From Solobacterium sp. UBA3691 (GTDB taxonomy: Bacteria > Bacillota_I > Bacilli_A > Erysipelotrichales > Erysipelotrichaceae), in the NCBI GenBank assembly GCA_002372175.1, contig DFIS01000087.1, positions 13,346 to 77,345 on the forward strand: a DNA stretch of 64,000 nucleotides. The letters run 5' to 3'. A model generated the notes under the pieces. It was not told where the DNA came from. It ran no database searches and worked only from the letters and a program-made list of their open reading frames with translations. Below, piece after piece: positions 7,933 to 17,439 of this stretch (its first letter is position 1; each line of letters starts with the position of its first letter). A program made the translations under genes and the position numbers.

Positions 7933-8580
7933 TTACTCCAGTCTGCCGAGCTCGCTGTTTTCCAGCACGACCAGAAGCTTGGCTTTTCCCGACAGGGGTT
8001 TGAACGGATCCGTGAATTCCCACTGTTCTCCTTCATCCTTGACCGCGACGATATTCATCTTGTGCGTCTTGCGCAGATTCAGCTCTGACAGCGCCTTGCC
8101 GACCCACTCATCATTGGGATACATCTCCACCATCGAGAGATTACTGCTGATCTGGAAGTAATCGAGCATATTATCATTCGCCAGGATCCGGGCAGAACGC
8201 ACACCTTCTTCTTCCTCGGGAATGATCGTTTTATCGGCACCGACCTTGCGCAGGATCGAAGCCATTCGCTCACTGGAGCACTTGGAAACGATCAGCGGTG
8301 CACCCTGTTCCTTGGCTATGACAACACACATTATACTGGCTGTCAGGTTCTCACCCATGGCTGTAACAACAATGTCCATATTGCCCAGTTCCAGACCAAG
8401 CACATCTTCTTCTGCCGAGAGATCCGCACGTACAGCTGCGGTTGTGCAGTTGCCTGCATCCTTTACACGGTTAGGATCCTCATCAACACCGAGGACATCT
8501 GCCCCCATCTCATATAAACTCCTTGCCAGACTCAGCCCGTATTTGCCAAGTCCCAGCACTGCTACTGATTTTCTGACCAT
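7933..8580 (-). CDS. ktrA: KtrA/TrkA-type potassium channel regulatory subunit
   Basis: A 215-residue cytoplasmic protein. It has an RCK_N Rossmann domain (GLGKYGLSLA near residue 10 and the acidic LGVDEDP end of strand 2) and a C-terminal RCK_C domain (about 135-215). It gates the KtrB-type channel encoded immediately upstream (9-base gap) in response to nucleotides. The start has a perfect AGGAGG. Gene order ktrB-ktrA in one operon matches Bacillota Ktr systems for potassium uptake and osmoadaptation. Confidence 0.92.
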   Translation of the reverse strand: MVRKSVAVLGLGKYGLSLARSLYEMGADVLGVDEDPNRVKDAGNCTTAAVRADLSAEEDVLGLELGNMDIVVTAMGENLTASIMCVVIAKEQGAPLIVSKCSSERMASILRKVGADKTIIPEEEEGVRSARILANDNMLDYFQISSNLSMVEMYPNDEWVGKALSELNLRKTHKMNIVAVKDEGEQWEFTDPFKPLSGKAKLLVVLENSELGRLE

Positions 8581-8589
8581 AGAAACCTC

Positions 8590-9954
8590 CTATCCAACGT
8601 AGAAATTACCTTCTGCCGTACTCTGTTCCTTTTCGTTCTGTCTGCCTCTGACGAAGAAGATCGCCATTGAGATCGGACCTATCCTGCCAAGATACATCGC
8701 CAGGATGATGATCCACCTTCCGGCTGTATTCAGACTGCCCGTCAGCCCGCGTGACAGGCCTACGGTAGCACATGCGCTGATCACTTCAAACAGGCCGTCG
8801 ACAAGACTCATCCCTCCGGACTGGATCAGCAGGAAGACCAGGATGATCACGGTCAGGATACTGACGGATACGATTGCAGCGGCCTTGCGGATCAGCTCTT
8901 CGGAGACAGCTCTGCGGAAGATGACACGCCGTTCATCGCCGCGAACATAGCCTATAACATTCAGCATGACCAGGAAGAACGTGATCGTCTTGACACCGCC
9001 GGCAGTACCTACCGGAGAACCGCCGATAAACATCAGTACATATACCGGTATACATGAACTGTCTGTCAATGCCTGCTGAGGGAATGTACTGAAGCCTGCT
9101 GTACGCAGGGTCACCGATTCAAACAGGCTGTTCAGCAGCTTGTAGCCGAAGGGCATATTCCCGATCGTACCGGGATTGTTATATTCACCAAGCAGGATGA
9201 TCAGGGTACCGAAGAGGATCAGACCTCCGGTCAGGGTAATGATCAGCTTGGTATGTTCAGAGAACCTCTGGAAGATCTGTCCGGGAGAGAACTTCTTCTG
9301 CATGCCGTTACGCACGCCTATCAGCACGTCGAACCACACCACAAAGCCAAGACCGCCGAGAATGATCAGGAGCATCGTAATGCACAGGATGGGCGCATGG
9401 AACCGGTAAGCTTCAAGACTGGTCGGACCGATCACATCGATACCGGCATTGCAGAAGGCCGATACAGCCGTAAATAACGATATCCAGAGTCCCTTCAGGG
9501 TACCGAACTCCCGTACAAAGAACAGCGCATACAGCAGTGCTCCGGTGCCTTCTACGATCAGTGTACCTTGGATGATCCTGATCATGAACTGCAGTACACC
9601 AGCCTGTGTATTCAGGTTCAGCGCATCCTGCAGCATGATCCTGTCACCGAGAGAGAACTTCTTCCGGGTGATGACCATCAGCAGGGACAGTACGGTAATG
9701 ATGCCAAGACCTCCGATCTGGATCAGTAACAGGATGATCACCTGCCCTGCTGTACTCCAGTAGCTGAATGTATCGACGACCACAAGCCCGGTAACACATA
9801 CCGAGGTGGTGGCGGTAAAGAGTGCTATCAGAAACGGTGTAAAGGTGCCGGCTGCCGAAGCAAACGGACACATCAGCAATACCGTTCCCAGCAGGATCGC
9901 CCCCAGGAAGCTCAACGGAATCAGATGTGCAGATGACAGTTTGATATTCTTCAC
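8590..9954 (-). CDS. ktrB: KtrB/TrkH-type potassium transporter membrane subunit
   Basis: A 454-residue integral membrane protein of the SKT superfamily with four MPM repeats. Pore-loop-like segments are visible, for example TATTSVCVTG near residue 50, TAVSAFCNAGID near 165, ESVTLRTAGFST near 288 and ISACATVGLS near 395. It imports potassium with KtrA, whose gene follows by 9 bases. The start codon is GTG at 9954, with AAGGT about eight bases upstream. Its leader contains TATAGT on the minus strand as a possible -10. Confidence 0.92.
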   Translation of the reverse strand: MKNIKLSSAHLIPLSFLGAILLGTVLLMCPFASAAGTFTPFLIALFTATTSVCVTGLVVVDTFSYWSTAGQVIILLLIQIGGLGIITVLSLLMVITRKKFSLGDRIMLQDALNLNTQAGVLQFMIRIIQGTLIVEGTGALLYALFFVREFGTLKGLWISLFTAVSAFCNAGIDVIGPTSLEAYRFHAPILCITMLLIILGGLGFVVWFDVLIGVRNGMQKKFSPGQIFQRFSEHTKLIITLTGGLILFGTLIILLGEYNNPGTIGNMPFGYKLLNSLFESVTLRTAGFSTFPQQALTDSSCIPVYVLMFIGGSPVGTAGGVKTITFFLVMLNVIGYVRGDERRVIFRRAVSEELIRKAAAIVSVSILTVIILVFLLIQSGGMSLVDGLFEVISACATVGLSRGLTGSLNTAGRWIIILAMYLGRIGPISMAIFFVRGRQNEKEQSTAEGNFYVG

Positions 9955-10070
9955 GATACCGGACCTTTCACTAGTACTATATTACCTGTTCTGTAATCAA
10001 ATTGTATACAGCATTCTTTTCTCGGTGCTGCGAAATAACACACGCTGTGATCTGAAGAACCCGATCATAG

Positions 10071-10094
10071 TAAAGCCGGTGCTCTCACACCGGC
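10071..10094 (-). terminator. terminator of the uronate operon
   Basis: Perfect seven-base-pair GCCGGTG/CACCGGC stem (10075-10094), followed on the minus strand by TTTACT. It lies downstream of the uxaC stop codon. Confidence 0.75.
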
Positions 10095-10136
10095 CTGTAC
10101 AATCATTTGTTCAAACACGAATGGTATACAGAACTC

Positions 10137-11576
10137 TTACAGTCCGAAATACCGTTCAGCGTTCTTGTAGGCGATGCCTTCCGTGATCTTTCTCAGGGAA
10201 GCTTCGTTATTCGGATATTCACCGTTTTCTACCCAGTTGCCGATCATGTTGCACATGATACGTCTGAAGTAGTCATGACGGGCATAGGACAGGAAGGAAC
10301 GGGAGTCTGTAAGCATACCAATAAAGTTGCCGAACAGACCCAGGTTGGCCAGAGCTCTCATCTGGTCTTCCATACCTGACTTTGTATCATTGAACCACCA
10401 GGCGGAACCAAGCTGGATCTTACCCGGTACTTCATCGGACTGGAAGCAGCCAAGCAGTGTGCCGAGCAGTTCATTGTCTACAGGATTCAGAGAATACAGG
10501 ATCGTCTTCGGGCACTCAGCTGTCTTGTCCAGTTCGTTGAGCAGGTTGGCGATCATCTCGCCGCAGTTGTTCTGGGCAATCATATCAAAGCCTGTATCCG
10601 GTCCGAGCTTGCGGTACATTCTCTCGTTTGCGTTTCTGTAGCAGGAGTAGTGCAGCTGCATGGCAATGCCGAGGCGGTGGTACGCCTTGCCAAGAGCCAT
10701 CAGAACTGCTGTCTGATACTTCTCGGCTTCTTCAACAGTGATGCATTCACCGTTCATGACCTTTGTGAAAGCTGCGTTGATCTCTTCCTCGGTACCCTTG
10801 CGGAACGGAATGTAGTCAAGACCATGGTCACTTGCACGGCAGCCCATCTCGGCAAAGAATTCCAGACGCTCGATCAGAGCATCGATTAGTTCCTGTGCGG
10901 AAGCGAATGTTTCCTTACCGACACTGTTTGCCAGCTTCTTTACATAATCCGTAAAGCCTTCCTTGGTGATATTGATGGCTTTGTCAGGACGGAAGGACGG
11001 ACATACCTTAACGGTGATCGTCTTATCCTCACGGATCTTCTTGTGCCATTCCAGAGAGTCTACCGGATCATCTGTCGTACCGATAAAGGCTACGTTGGAC
11101 TGCTTGATCAGACCGCGTACTGTCATGTTCGGGTCATTCTGCAGCATGTCATTGCACTTGTTCCAGATCTCTTCGGCATTCTCGAGGGTCAGCGGTTCCT
11201 TGACACCGAAGAACTTGTGCAGTTCGAGATTGCACCAGTGGTACATCGGGTTGCCGATGGCCATTTCGAGAGCCTCCACAAACTTCAGGAAACGCTCATA
11301 GTCAGGCTTATCCCCTGTGATGTAATCTTCCGGCACACCGTTGGAGCGCATGACTCTCCACTTGTAGTGATCGCCGAAATAGGTGCCGTCGGGATTCTTA
11401 CCGCCGAGCCATACTTCCGCCAGATTGTTGAACCTTCTGTCTTCATAGATCTCCTTCGGAGAAATATGACAGTGGTAGTCAACCAGCGGCATGATGTCCG
11501 CGTAATCGTGGAACAGATGCTGCGCTGTTTTTGTCTCAAGCAGGAAGTCCTTATCCATAAATGCTTTCATGTTCAC
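10137..11576 (-). CDS. uxaC: glucuronate/galacturonate isomerase
   Basis: The protein is 479 residues, near the usual length of UxaC. Characteristic segments are DYHCHISPKEIYED near residue 33, KWRVMRSNGVP, and a C-terminal SYARHDYFRRI. It is an amidohydrolase-fold isomerase converting D-galacturonate to tagaturonate and D-glucuronate to fructuronate in the cytosol. The GTG at 11576 is preferred over the ATG at 11570 because AGGAG lies seven bases before the GTG. It is the last gene of the ten-ORF uronate operon, 9 bases after kdgK. Confidence 0.95.
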   Translation of the reverse strand: MNMKAFMDKDFLLETKTAQHLFHDYADIMPLVDYHCHISPKEIYEDRRFNNLAEVWLGGKNPDGTYFGDHYKWRVMRSNGVPEDYITGDKPDYERFLKFVEALEMAIGNPMYHWCNLELHKFFGVKEPLTLENAEEIWNKCNDMLQNDPNMTVRGLIKQSNVAFIGTTDDPVDSLEWHKKIREDKTITVKVCPSFRPDKAINITKEGFTDYVKKLANSVGKETFASAQELIDALIERLEFFAEMGCRASDHGLDYIPFRKGTEEEINAAFTKVMNGECITVEEAEKYQTAVLMALGKAYHRLGIAMQLHYSCYRNANERMYRKLGPDTGFDMIAQNNCGEMIANLLNELDKTAECPKTILYSLNPVDNELLGTLLGCFQSDEVPGKIQLGSAWWFNDTKSGMEDQMRALANLGLFGNFIGMLTDSRSFLSYARHDYFRRIMCNMIGNWVENGEYPNNEASLRKITEGIAYKNAERYFGL

Positions 11577-11585
11577 TTATCACTC

Positions 11586-12671
11586 CTATCTCTTGATATC
11601 GTAATTCATATTCATCAGATTCCGGATGGTCTCCACATCATCAATGATGTTGCCGTCACCGTGGATCGTATGCTTGATCACACTGCTGGCAACCGCAAAG
11701 TTGACCATATCCATCGGCTTGTAGTTATTCATCATCGCATAGATCAGACCGCTGGCGAAGGCATCACCGCCGCCGACTCTGTCCAGAATATTGAAGGTAA
11801 ACATCTTACTCTCAAATGTATGTCCCTGATACCACATATATGCCATCAGACTGTTCTCACTTCCTGAATGCGCATAACGTACATGACGGGCTATACATTT
11901 AATGTTCGGATATCTTTCAATAAACTTCTGGAAGACTTCATCCTGATCTTCATAACTCGGATGCATGCTCAGGCCGTCTTTCCAGTCTCCCTTTGTGTGA
12001 TCTTCTTCATCTTTCCACAGATGATATGGTTCAATGCCGAAGAGCACATCAACATAAGGCAGACACTGGGTGCAGTAGTCTCTGGCTTCTTCCCAGCTCC
12101 ACAGCAGAGAACGGAAGTTGCCGTCAAAACTGACTGTCAGTCCCTTCTCCTTCGCTGTCTTCATCAGCCGCAGGGTGAATTCCGCACAACTGGGACTCAG
12201 GGCCGGCGTAATACCGGACAGGTGCAGCCAGTCATAGCCTTCCAGCAGAGCTTCGGCATCGATCGTCGAGAAGTCAAACTCGGCGATTGCACTGTGCTTG
12301 CGGTCATATGTAACACGGGACGGACGGATTCCGTATCCGGTCTCCAGGTAGTAAACACCCATTCTGTGGGTCGGTGTCTGTTCAGGTGTGGACAGGATCA
12401 CCGGTGTACAGTGTACATCATTGCTTCTCAGCATACGTACAGCACTCTTACCCAGTGAGTTATCCGGGACAACACTGAAGAAGGTACTGTCGATCTTCAG
12501 GTTGGCCAGAGCCAGTGCGATATTCGCTTCACTGCCGCCGTAGCTGATCTCGAAATTCGTAGCAACACGGATCTTGTCATAATTCGGCGGTGTCAGCCGC
12601 ATCATGACCTCACCGAAGGTAATAAATCGTATACCGGGATGAGCACTGATCAGAGGATTATGATGTTCCAT
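11586..12671 (-). CDS. kdgK: 2-keto-3-deoxygluconate kinase (PfkB family)
   Basis: A 361-residue ribokinase-like sugar kinase with ITFGEVMMRLTPP at the start, YGGSEANIALALANL for substrate binding, and a C-terminal DRVGGGDAFASGL with the catalytic Asp. It phosphorylates KDG to KDPG, the substrate of the aldolase gene just upstream. The start at 12671 has AGGAGA. A paralogous kinase is at 26411-27508, so the cell has two KDG-type kinases at this locus. The substrate is assigned from context. Confidence 0.88.
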   Translation of the reverse strand: MEHHNPLISAHPGIRFITFGEVMMRLTPPNYDKIRVATNFEISYGGSEANIALALANLKIDSTFFSVVPDNSLGKSAVRMLRSNDVHCTPVILSTPEQTPTHRMGVYYLETGYGIRPSRVTYDRKHSAIAEFDFSTIDAEALLEGYDWLHLSGITPALSPSCAEFTLRLMKTAKEKGLTVSFDGNFRSLLWSWEEARDYCTQCLPYVDVLFGIEPYHLWKDEEDHTKGDWKDGLSMHPSYEDQDEVFQKFIERYPNIKCIARHVRYAHSGSENSLMAYMWYQGHTFESKMFTFNILDRVGGGDAFASGLIYAMMNNYKPMDMVNFAVASSVIKHTIHGDGNIIDDVETIRNLMNMNYDIKR

Positions 12672-12753
12672 ATCATTTCTCCTTGTATAGTTTCTGTTTA
12701 TCAAGTTATTTATAAGACGCTGAAGAGCAGAAGGTGACATCTGCTCATTATGT

Positions 12754-13395
12754 TTAGCCTCTGACTCTGTCAACGATCTCTCTTGTCTGTTTGCAGAGAT
12801 CAATGATCTTTTCCCAGTTGCCGTTTTCGATATCGTCAGCCTTTACCATGTAGGAACCGCCGCAGGCTGCGATGACCGGGCAGGACAGGTATTCTTCCAG
12901 ATTCTTCAGAGAGATACCGCCTGTAGGCATGACCTTGAACATCGGGAACGGAGCATTCATTGCCTTGATCTTTGCGAGACCGCCGGACTGCTCAGCCGGG
13001 AAGAACTTGACGACTTCATATCCGTAAGGAAGAGCCATCTGGTATTCTGTCGGTGTTGTTACACCGGGGAAGTACTGGATACCGAGTTCTACGCACTTGT
13101 CAGCGAGATCCTTGCTGAAACCGGGGGATACGATGAACTGTGCACCTGCATCCTTGGCAGCCTGTGCCTGCTCTGTTGTCAGAACTGTACCTGCACCAAC
13201 GATCATCTCCGGGCATGTTTCCTTCATGATCTTGATAGCCTTGTCAGCGCCTGCAGCACGGAATGTTACTTCCGCAACCGGCAGACCGCCTTCACAAAGT
13301 GCCTTGGCAAGCGGAGCAGCATCTCTTTCGGGGTTTGTCAGCTTGATTACCGGAACAACACCGATCTTGGCAATAGCTTCATTTAACTGATTCAT
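12754..13395 (-). CDS. eda: KDPG / 2-dehydro-3-deoxy-phosphogluconate aldolase
   Basis: A 213-residue class I aldolase of the KDPG/KHG family. It shows EVTFRAAGADKAI and a GAGTVLTTEQA motif, the Schiff-base lysine in VVKFFPAEQSGG (about Lys134), and PTGGISLKNLEEYLSCP. It cleaves KDPG to pyruvate and glyceraldehyde-3-phosphate, the exit of the pathway into central metabolism. The start has AGGAGG. It lies 82 bases upstream of kdgK in the operon. Confidence 0.95.
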   Translation of the reverse strand: MNQLNEAIAKIGVVPVIKLTNPERDAAPLAKALCEGGLPVAEVTFRAAGADKAIKIMKETCPEMIVGAGTVLTTEQAQAAKDAGAQFIVSPGFSKDLADKCVELGIQYFPGVTTPTEYQMALPYGYEVVKFFPAEQSGGLAKIKAMNAPFPMFKVMPTGGISLKNLEEYLSCPVIAACGGSYMVKADDIENGNWEKIIDLCKQTREIVDRVRG

Positions 13396-13497
13396 AATTA
13401 TTTTTCCTCCTGTTATTCATCTATGATTATGCATTCTGCCGGTCTGCTTTCATATTGTGCAGATTGGCAGAGACATGGCAATTATTGCGGTCTGTCA

Positions 13498-14352
13498 TTA
13501 CAGACTGCGGTAGAGCTCCTCCAGCATTTCTCTGGACTGGACTGCATTCTCGTTTGTTGTATTCTCCAGGGTCGTCTGGATATAAGGCTTTCTGGCTTTC
13601 ATGAAGCTCAGGATCTGCTTATAATCCATTTCTCCGGTGCCGGCAGCGATACTCTTGAGATCATCTCCCTGTACGACATAGTCCTTCAGGTGGACGACAG
13701 CAATGTCATCCCCAAGCAGATTGATCGCACGTTCAAAGAGTTCTTCACGTTCCCTGAGATTGCCCGGATACAGAATATTGACCGGGTCAAAGATGATCCG
13801 CAGATTCCGGCTGCCGATCGCATCCAGTACCGTGCGTGCTCTTTCCGGTGTACATACGATATGTTTCCAGACAGGTTCGATCGCCATGGATACACCATAC
13901 TGTTCAGCACATTCCACGACAGGCGCAAGTCCCTTGATAAAAGCCTCCAGAGCTTCCCTGGAATGTGTATTGCTGTCCATCTTGTACTCCGCATTGGGAG
14001 CTCCTGTCTCAGTGCCGACAACCGATGCGCCAAGCAGTGAAGCTACACGGATCGTACCGAAGTAGCGGCTCTGGATCTCCCTGAGCTTTTCCGGATCCGG
14101 ATGGGCCAGATTCAGATAACAGCCCAGTACGGCTACATCCAGGTCATTCTTCCGGAATACTCTTTTGGTATACTGCGCCAGACCTTCTGTCAGTGCACAG
14201 TCATCAAACGTCCATCCCTTGATCACCTTGGAATATGCAAGATGTACACAGGTAAAGCCTTCCTCACGTGCTTTCTCTGCACGTTTTTCCATGGTCTTAT
14301 ACTCTTCGCCAAGAGATGTATTTATATCATGAAGGCGGATTCCCAGCTGCAT
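13498..14352 (-). CDS. sugar isomerase/epimerase, xylose-isomerase-like TIM barrel
   Basis: The protein is 284 residues of the AP-endonuclease-2/xylose-isomerase-like TIM barrel fold. Metal-ligand-type positions appear in MAIEPVWKH (Glu), IFDPVNIL (Asp), VVHLKDYV (His) and a late TTLENT (Glu), as in metal-dependent ketose 3-epimerases and inosose isomerases. It sits between uxaA and eda. It may epimerise a keto-uronate such as fructuronate/tagaturonate, or a side-product sugar; this is inference. AGGAGA precedes the ATG. The family is clear, the substrate is not. Confidence 0.75.
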   Translation of the reverse strand: MQLGIRLHDINTSLGEEYKTMEKRAEKAREEGFTCVHLAYSKVIKGWTFDDCALTEGLAQYTKRVFRKNDLDVAVLGCYLNLAHPDPEKLREIQSRYFGTIRVASLLGASVVGTETGAPNAEYKMDSNTHSREALEAFIKGLAPVVECAEQYGVSMAIEPVWKHIVCTPERARTVLDAIGSRNLRIIFDPVNILYPGNLREREELFERAINLLGDDIAVVHLKDYVVQGDDLKSIAAGTGEMDYKQILSFMKARKPYIQTTLENTTNENAVQSREMLEELYRSL

Positions 14353-14382
14353 ATACTGTCTCCTTTCACTTCTCCGGTTCTG

Positions 14383-15855
14383 TTAAAGCACAACGCCGTC
14401 CTTGAAGATGGAGATCTCGCGGAAACCCTTGCGTTCAGAACTGGTCTGCTTACCGGAGGCAGTCTGGATCACCAGATCAAGCAGGTCGGCACCGGCTTCA
14501 TCCAGTGTCTTTTCACCGTCTGCGACAGCTCCGGCATTGAAGTCTACCCAGTTTGCTTTCTTCGTTGCCAGCGGTGTATTGGTGGCGATCTTCAGCGTCG
14601 GTGCAGGTGCTCCGAACGGTGTGCCTCTTCCGGTCGTAAACAGGATCAGATGAGCTCCTGCCGCCGTCAGCGCAGTCGCGGATACCAGGTCGTTGCCCGG
14701 TCCGTAGAGCAGGTTCAGACCCTTTGTCTTTACCGAATCCGCATAGCCGATGACATCAACGATCGGTGCTGTTCCGCCCTTCTGCACACAGCCGCAGGAC
14801 TTGTCTTCGAGAGTTGTAATACCACCCTGCTTGTTTCCGGGTGAGGGGTTATCATAGACCACTTCGTTATGAGAGATGAAGTAGTTCTTGAAGCCGTTCA
14901 GCATATCCGATGCTTTCTTAAAGACTTCTTCACTGACGCATCTGTTGAGCAGGAAGCTTTCTGCGCCGAACATTTCCGGAACCTCTGTCAGCACGGTCGT
15001 GCCGCCCATCGCTGTCATCAGATCGGAGAATCTTCCGACGGTCGGATTCGCAGTGATACCGGAAAGTCCGTCTGAGCCGCCGCACTTCATGCCGACGACC
15101 AGCTCACTGACGGAGATCTCCTCACGCTCAAACTTCGAGGCATAGGCTGCACATTCTTCCAGCAGTGCTCTGCCGGCTTCGAATTCATCTTCGACCTGCT
15201 GGCAGGTCAGGAACTTCACACGTTCGGGGTTATAGTCACCGAGTTCCGCAAGGAACTGCTCATGTGTCAGATTCTCACAGCCAAGGCTTAATACCAGTAC
15301 GGCACCGGCATTGGGATGACGTGTCAGAGCTGCCAGAAGCTTTCTGGTCTGGGCATGGTCATGTCCGGTCTGGGAACAGCCAAACGGATGTGTAAAGGTA
15401 TACAGTCCGTCGATTGATCCCTTCACAAGATCCTGATTCTCTCTGACCAGGGTCTTGGCAACATCGTTGACACAGCCTACCGTGGGAATGATCCAGATCT
15501 CATTGCGTACTGCCGCTCTGCCGTCATCTCTGCGGTAGCCCATGAATGTACGGGGCTGCAGCGGTGTGACCTGCGGATGTGTCGGGCAGTATGTATACTC
15601 CACTTCACCGGACAGGTTGGTAGCCATATTGTGCGTATGGACCCACTGACCGGGCTGGATATCAGCAGTCGCATGTCCGATCGGCAGTCCGTACTTCCGT
15701 ACCGTCTCTCCCGAGGCAATCGGCTTCAGGGCAGCCTTATGTCCCTGCGGAATATCCTCGATGATCTTTACACCTTCGAATTCCGTACCGGCAGTGATCG
15801 GATGCAGCGCTACTGCTACATTGTCATTTTCATTAATGCGGATAAAGTCAAGCAT
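14383..15855 (-). CDS. uxaA: altronate dehydratase
   Basis: The protein is 490 residues, the single-chain form: an N-terminal SAF domain (about 1-90) and a D-galactarate/altronate dehydratase domain. Motifs include THPFGCSQTGHDHAQT, LSLGCENLT, GMKCGGSDGLSGITANPT and a C-terminal TGRGTPFGAPAPTLKIATN. It dehydrates D-altronate to KDG in the galacturonate branch. It begins 6 bases after uxaB and is followed after 30 bases by the TIM-barrel gene. Iron or manganese dependence is known for the family. Confidence 0.93.
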   Translation of the reverse strand: MLDFIRINENDNVAVALHPITAGTEFEGVKIIEDIPQGHKAALKPIASGETVRKYGLPIGHATADIQPGQWVHTHNMATNLSGEVEYTYCPTHPQVTPLQPRTFMGYRRDDGRAAVRNEIWIIPTVGCVNDVAKTLVRENQDLVKGSIDGLYTFTHPFGCSQTGHDHAQTRKLLAALTRHPNAGAVLVLSLGCENLTHEQFLAELGDYNPERVKFLTCQQVEDEFEAGRALLEECAAYASKFEREEISVSELVVGMKCGGSDGLSGITANPTVGRFSDLMTAMGGTTVLTEVPEMFGAESFLLNRCVSEEVFKKASDMLNGFKNYFISHNEVVYDNPSPGNKQGGITTLEDKSCGCVQKGGTAPIVDVIGYADSVKTKGLNLLYGPGNDLVSATALTAAGAHLILFTTGRGTPFGAPAPTLKIATNTPLATKKANWVDFNAGAVADGEKTLDEAGADLLDLVIQTASGKQTSSERKGFREISIFKDGVVL

Positions 15856-15861
15856 GACAGC

Positions 15862-17364
15862 TTATTCCTTTCCTAAAGCAACTGCATATGCCTTCAGAGC
15901 ACCTTCTGTCCTGATCACTTCCAGTGCCTTTGCGGCAGCTTCCTCAAAGCCGGGGATCGTTGTGAGATCCATGCCCCACATACGCTCATCCTTCATCACG
16001 GCGTGTGTCAATGCTGCAGCATCGTCATTCCTGTGGTCATAGAAGAACTCCAGAACAAAGCGGTCATCACTGACAGTATAGGTATTACCGGCAGGACGGC
16101 GGCAGACAAGACCCTTGTCTGTCAGCTCCTGAATATCACTGGAATAGAATGCCATATATGCCGCAAAGCTTGTTGTCAGGCACTTCGGCAGTTCACCCTT
16201 CATCTCTACATATTCCTGCAGGCTGGGCAGATCTCTGGCTTTCCACTTCGATGTGGAGTTCAGGGAGATACTCATCAGTTCATGATTGACAAACGGATTG
16301 TTGAAACGATCCTGAACAGCACTTGCAAAGTTCATCAGATCATCCTTGTCGAGCGGCAGGGTCGGAATGACTTCGTCATACAGCATCGTATTCATGAAGT
16401 TCAGTACGGTGTCATTCTGCATGCAGTCACGGACGATATCAAATCCGGCAAGGTATGCACCGAGAACGAAGCCTGTGTGCGCACCGTTGAGGATACGGAC
16501 CTTACGCTTCTTGTACGGTGTGACATCGGGAACGACCGGGCAGTTCAGTCCGGCTGCCTTGAACGGCAGTTTGTCTTCCAGCCATGCCGGTCCTTCAATG
16601 TTCCAGACACCGAATACTTCACCGACATCCAGCAGAGAATCACTGTATCCGTTCTCCTGTTCCAGACGTTCTACTTCCTTCGGATCACGGACACGTCCAG
16701 GCACGATACGGTCTACCAGCGTAGAGCAGAACAGGCAGTCTTCATTAACATATTTACGGAATTCATCGGACAGTTCCCACTGATCGATGTACTGATTTAC
16801 ACACTTCTGCAGTTCTTTGCCGTTATTGTCGATCAGCTCACAGGACAGAATGACAAGTCCCTTCTGACCGGCCTTGAAACGTTCGTAGAGGACCTGTGTC
16901 AGCTTACCCGGGAATGAAGATGCAGGGCGGTCTTCCAGCTTGCAGGAAGGATCATATGTGATACCTGCTTCGGTCGTATTGGAAGCTACATACTCCAGAT
17001 CGGCAGAACGTGCTACTTCCATCATTGCCTCAAAGCCTGCTTCATCATAGGGATCCAGGCAGCGGGATACGGAAGAAATAACTCTCTTGCGGTCTACCTT
17101 TTCACCGTTCTCACGGCCTCTCAGATAGAGTGTATAGAGACCTTCCTGTTCATCAAACAGGTGTGTAAGTCCTCCCTTGATCGGGCAGACAAGTACGCAT
17201 TTACCATTCCAGCCGACTTTCTCATTGGCTACATCGAACCAGTAATCGACAAATGCGCGCAGGAAGTTTCCTTCGCCGAACTGCAGTACTTTTTCCGGTG
17301 CATGTTCAAGAATGTATCCGGTATATCCGGATTCCTTCAGAACAGCATAGTTTAACTTATTCAT
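15862..17364 (-). CDS. uxaB: tagaturonate reductase (altronate oxidoreductase)
   Basis: The protein is 500 residues of the mannitol dehydrogenase family. QFGEGNFLRAFVDYW near the N-terminus is typical of UxaB rather than UxuB. NGAHTGFVLGAYL carries the conserved catalytic segment of this family. It reduces tagaturonate to altronate with NADH. The start at 17364 follows AGGAGA at eight bases; the nine upstream in-frame codons lack such a site. A 75-base gap with a hairpin separates it from the hydrolase gene, so uxaB may start a sub-operon. Confidence 0.9.
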   Translation of the reverse strand: MNKLNYAVLKESGYTGYILEHAPEKVLQFGEGNFLRAFVDYWFDVANEKVGWNGKCVLVCPIKGGLTHLFDEQEGLYTLYLRGRENGEKVDRKRVISSVSRCLDPYDEAGFEAMMEVARSADLEYVASNTTEAGITYDPSCKLEDRPASSFPGKLTQVLYERFKAGQKGLVILSCELIDNNGKELQKCVNQYIDQWELSDEFRKYVNEDCLFCSTLVDRIVPGRVRDPKEVERLEQENGYSDSLLDVGEVFGVWNIEGPAWLEDKLPFKAAGLNCPVVPDVTPYKKRKVRILNGAHTGFVLGAYLAGFDIVRDCMQNDTVLNFMNTMLYDEVIPTLPLDKDDLMNFASAVQDRFNNPFVNHELMSISLNSTSKWKARDLPSLQEYVEMKGELPKCLTTSFAAYMAFYSSDIQELTDKGLVCRRPAGNTYTVSDDRFVLEFFYDHRNDDAAALTHAVMKDERMWGMDLTTIPGFEEAAAKALEVIRTEGALKAYAVALGKE

Positions 17365-17403
17365 GAATTGATTTCTCCTTACAGTTTTCACTGTCTTGCT
17401 TGA

Positions 17404-17433
17404 AAAAGTGAAGATACATACGCACCTTCACTT
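17404..17433 (-). terminator. intra-operon hairpin between hydrolase and uxaB genes
   Basis: Perfect eight-base-pair stem AAGTGAAG/CTTCACTT with a 12-base loop, followed on the minus strand by TTTC. It lies just after the hydrolase stop and before uxaB. It may partly terminate transcription or act as a processing site that sets different levels for upstream and downstream genes. Confidence 0.5.
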
Positions 17434-17439
17434 AACTGC

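Noticed and set aside
11043..11867. Long plus-strand frame across uxaC and kdgK
   Set aside because: Antisense of two clear enzymes; no ribosome site and no recognisable domain.
16003..16917. 304-codon plus-strand frame inside uxaB
   Set aside because: Antisense shadow of a conserved gene.
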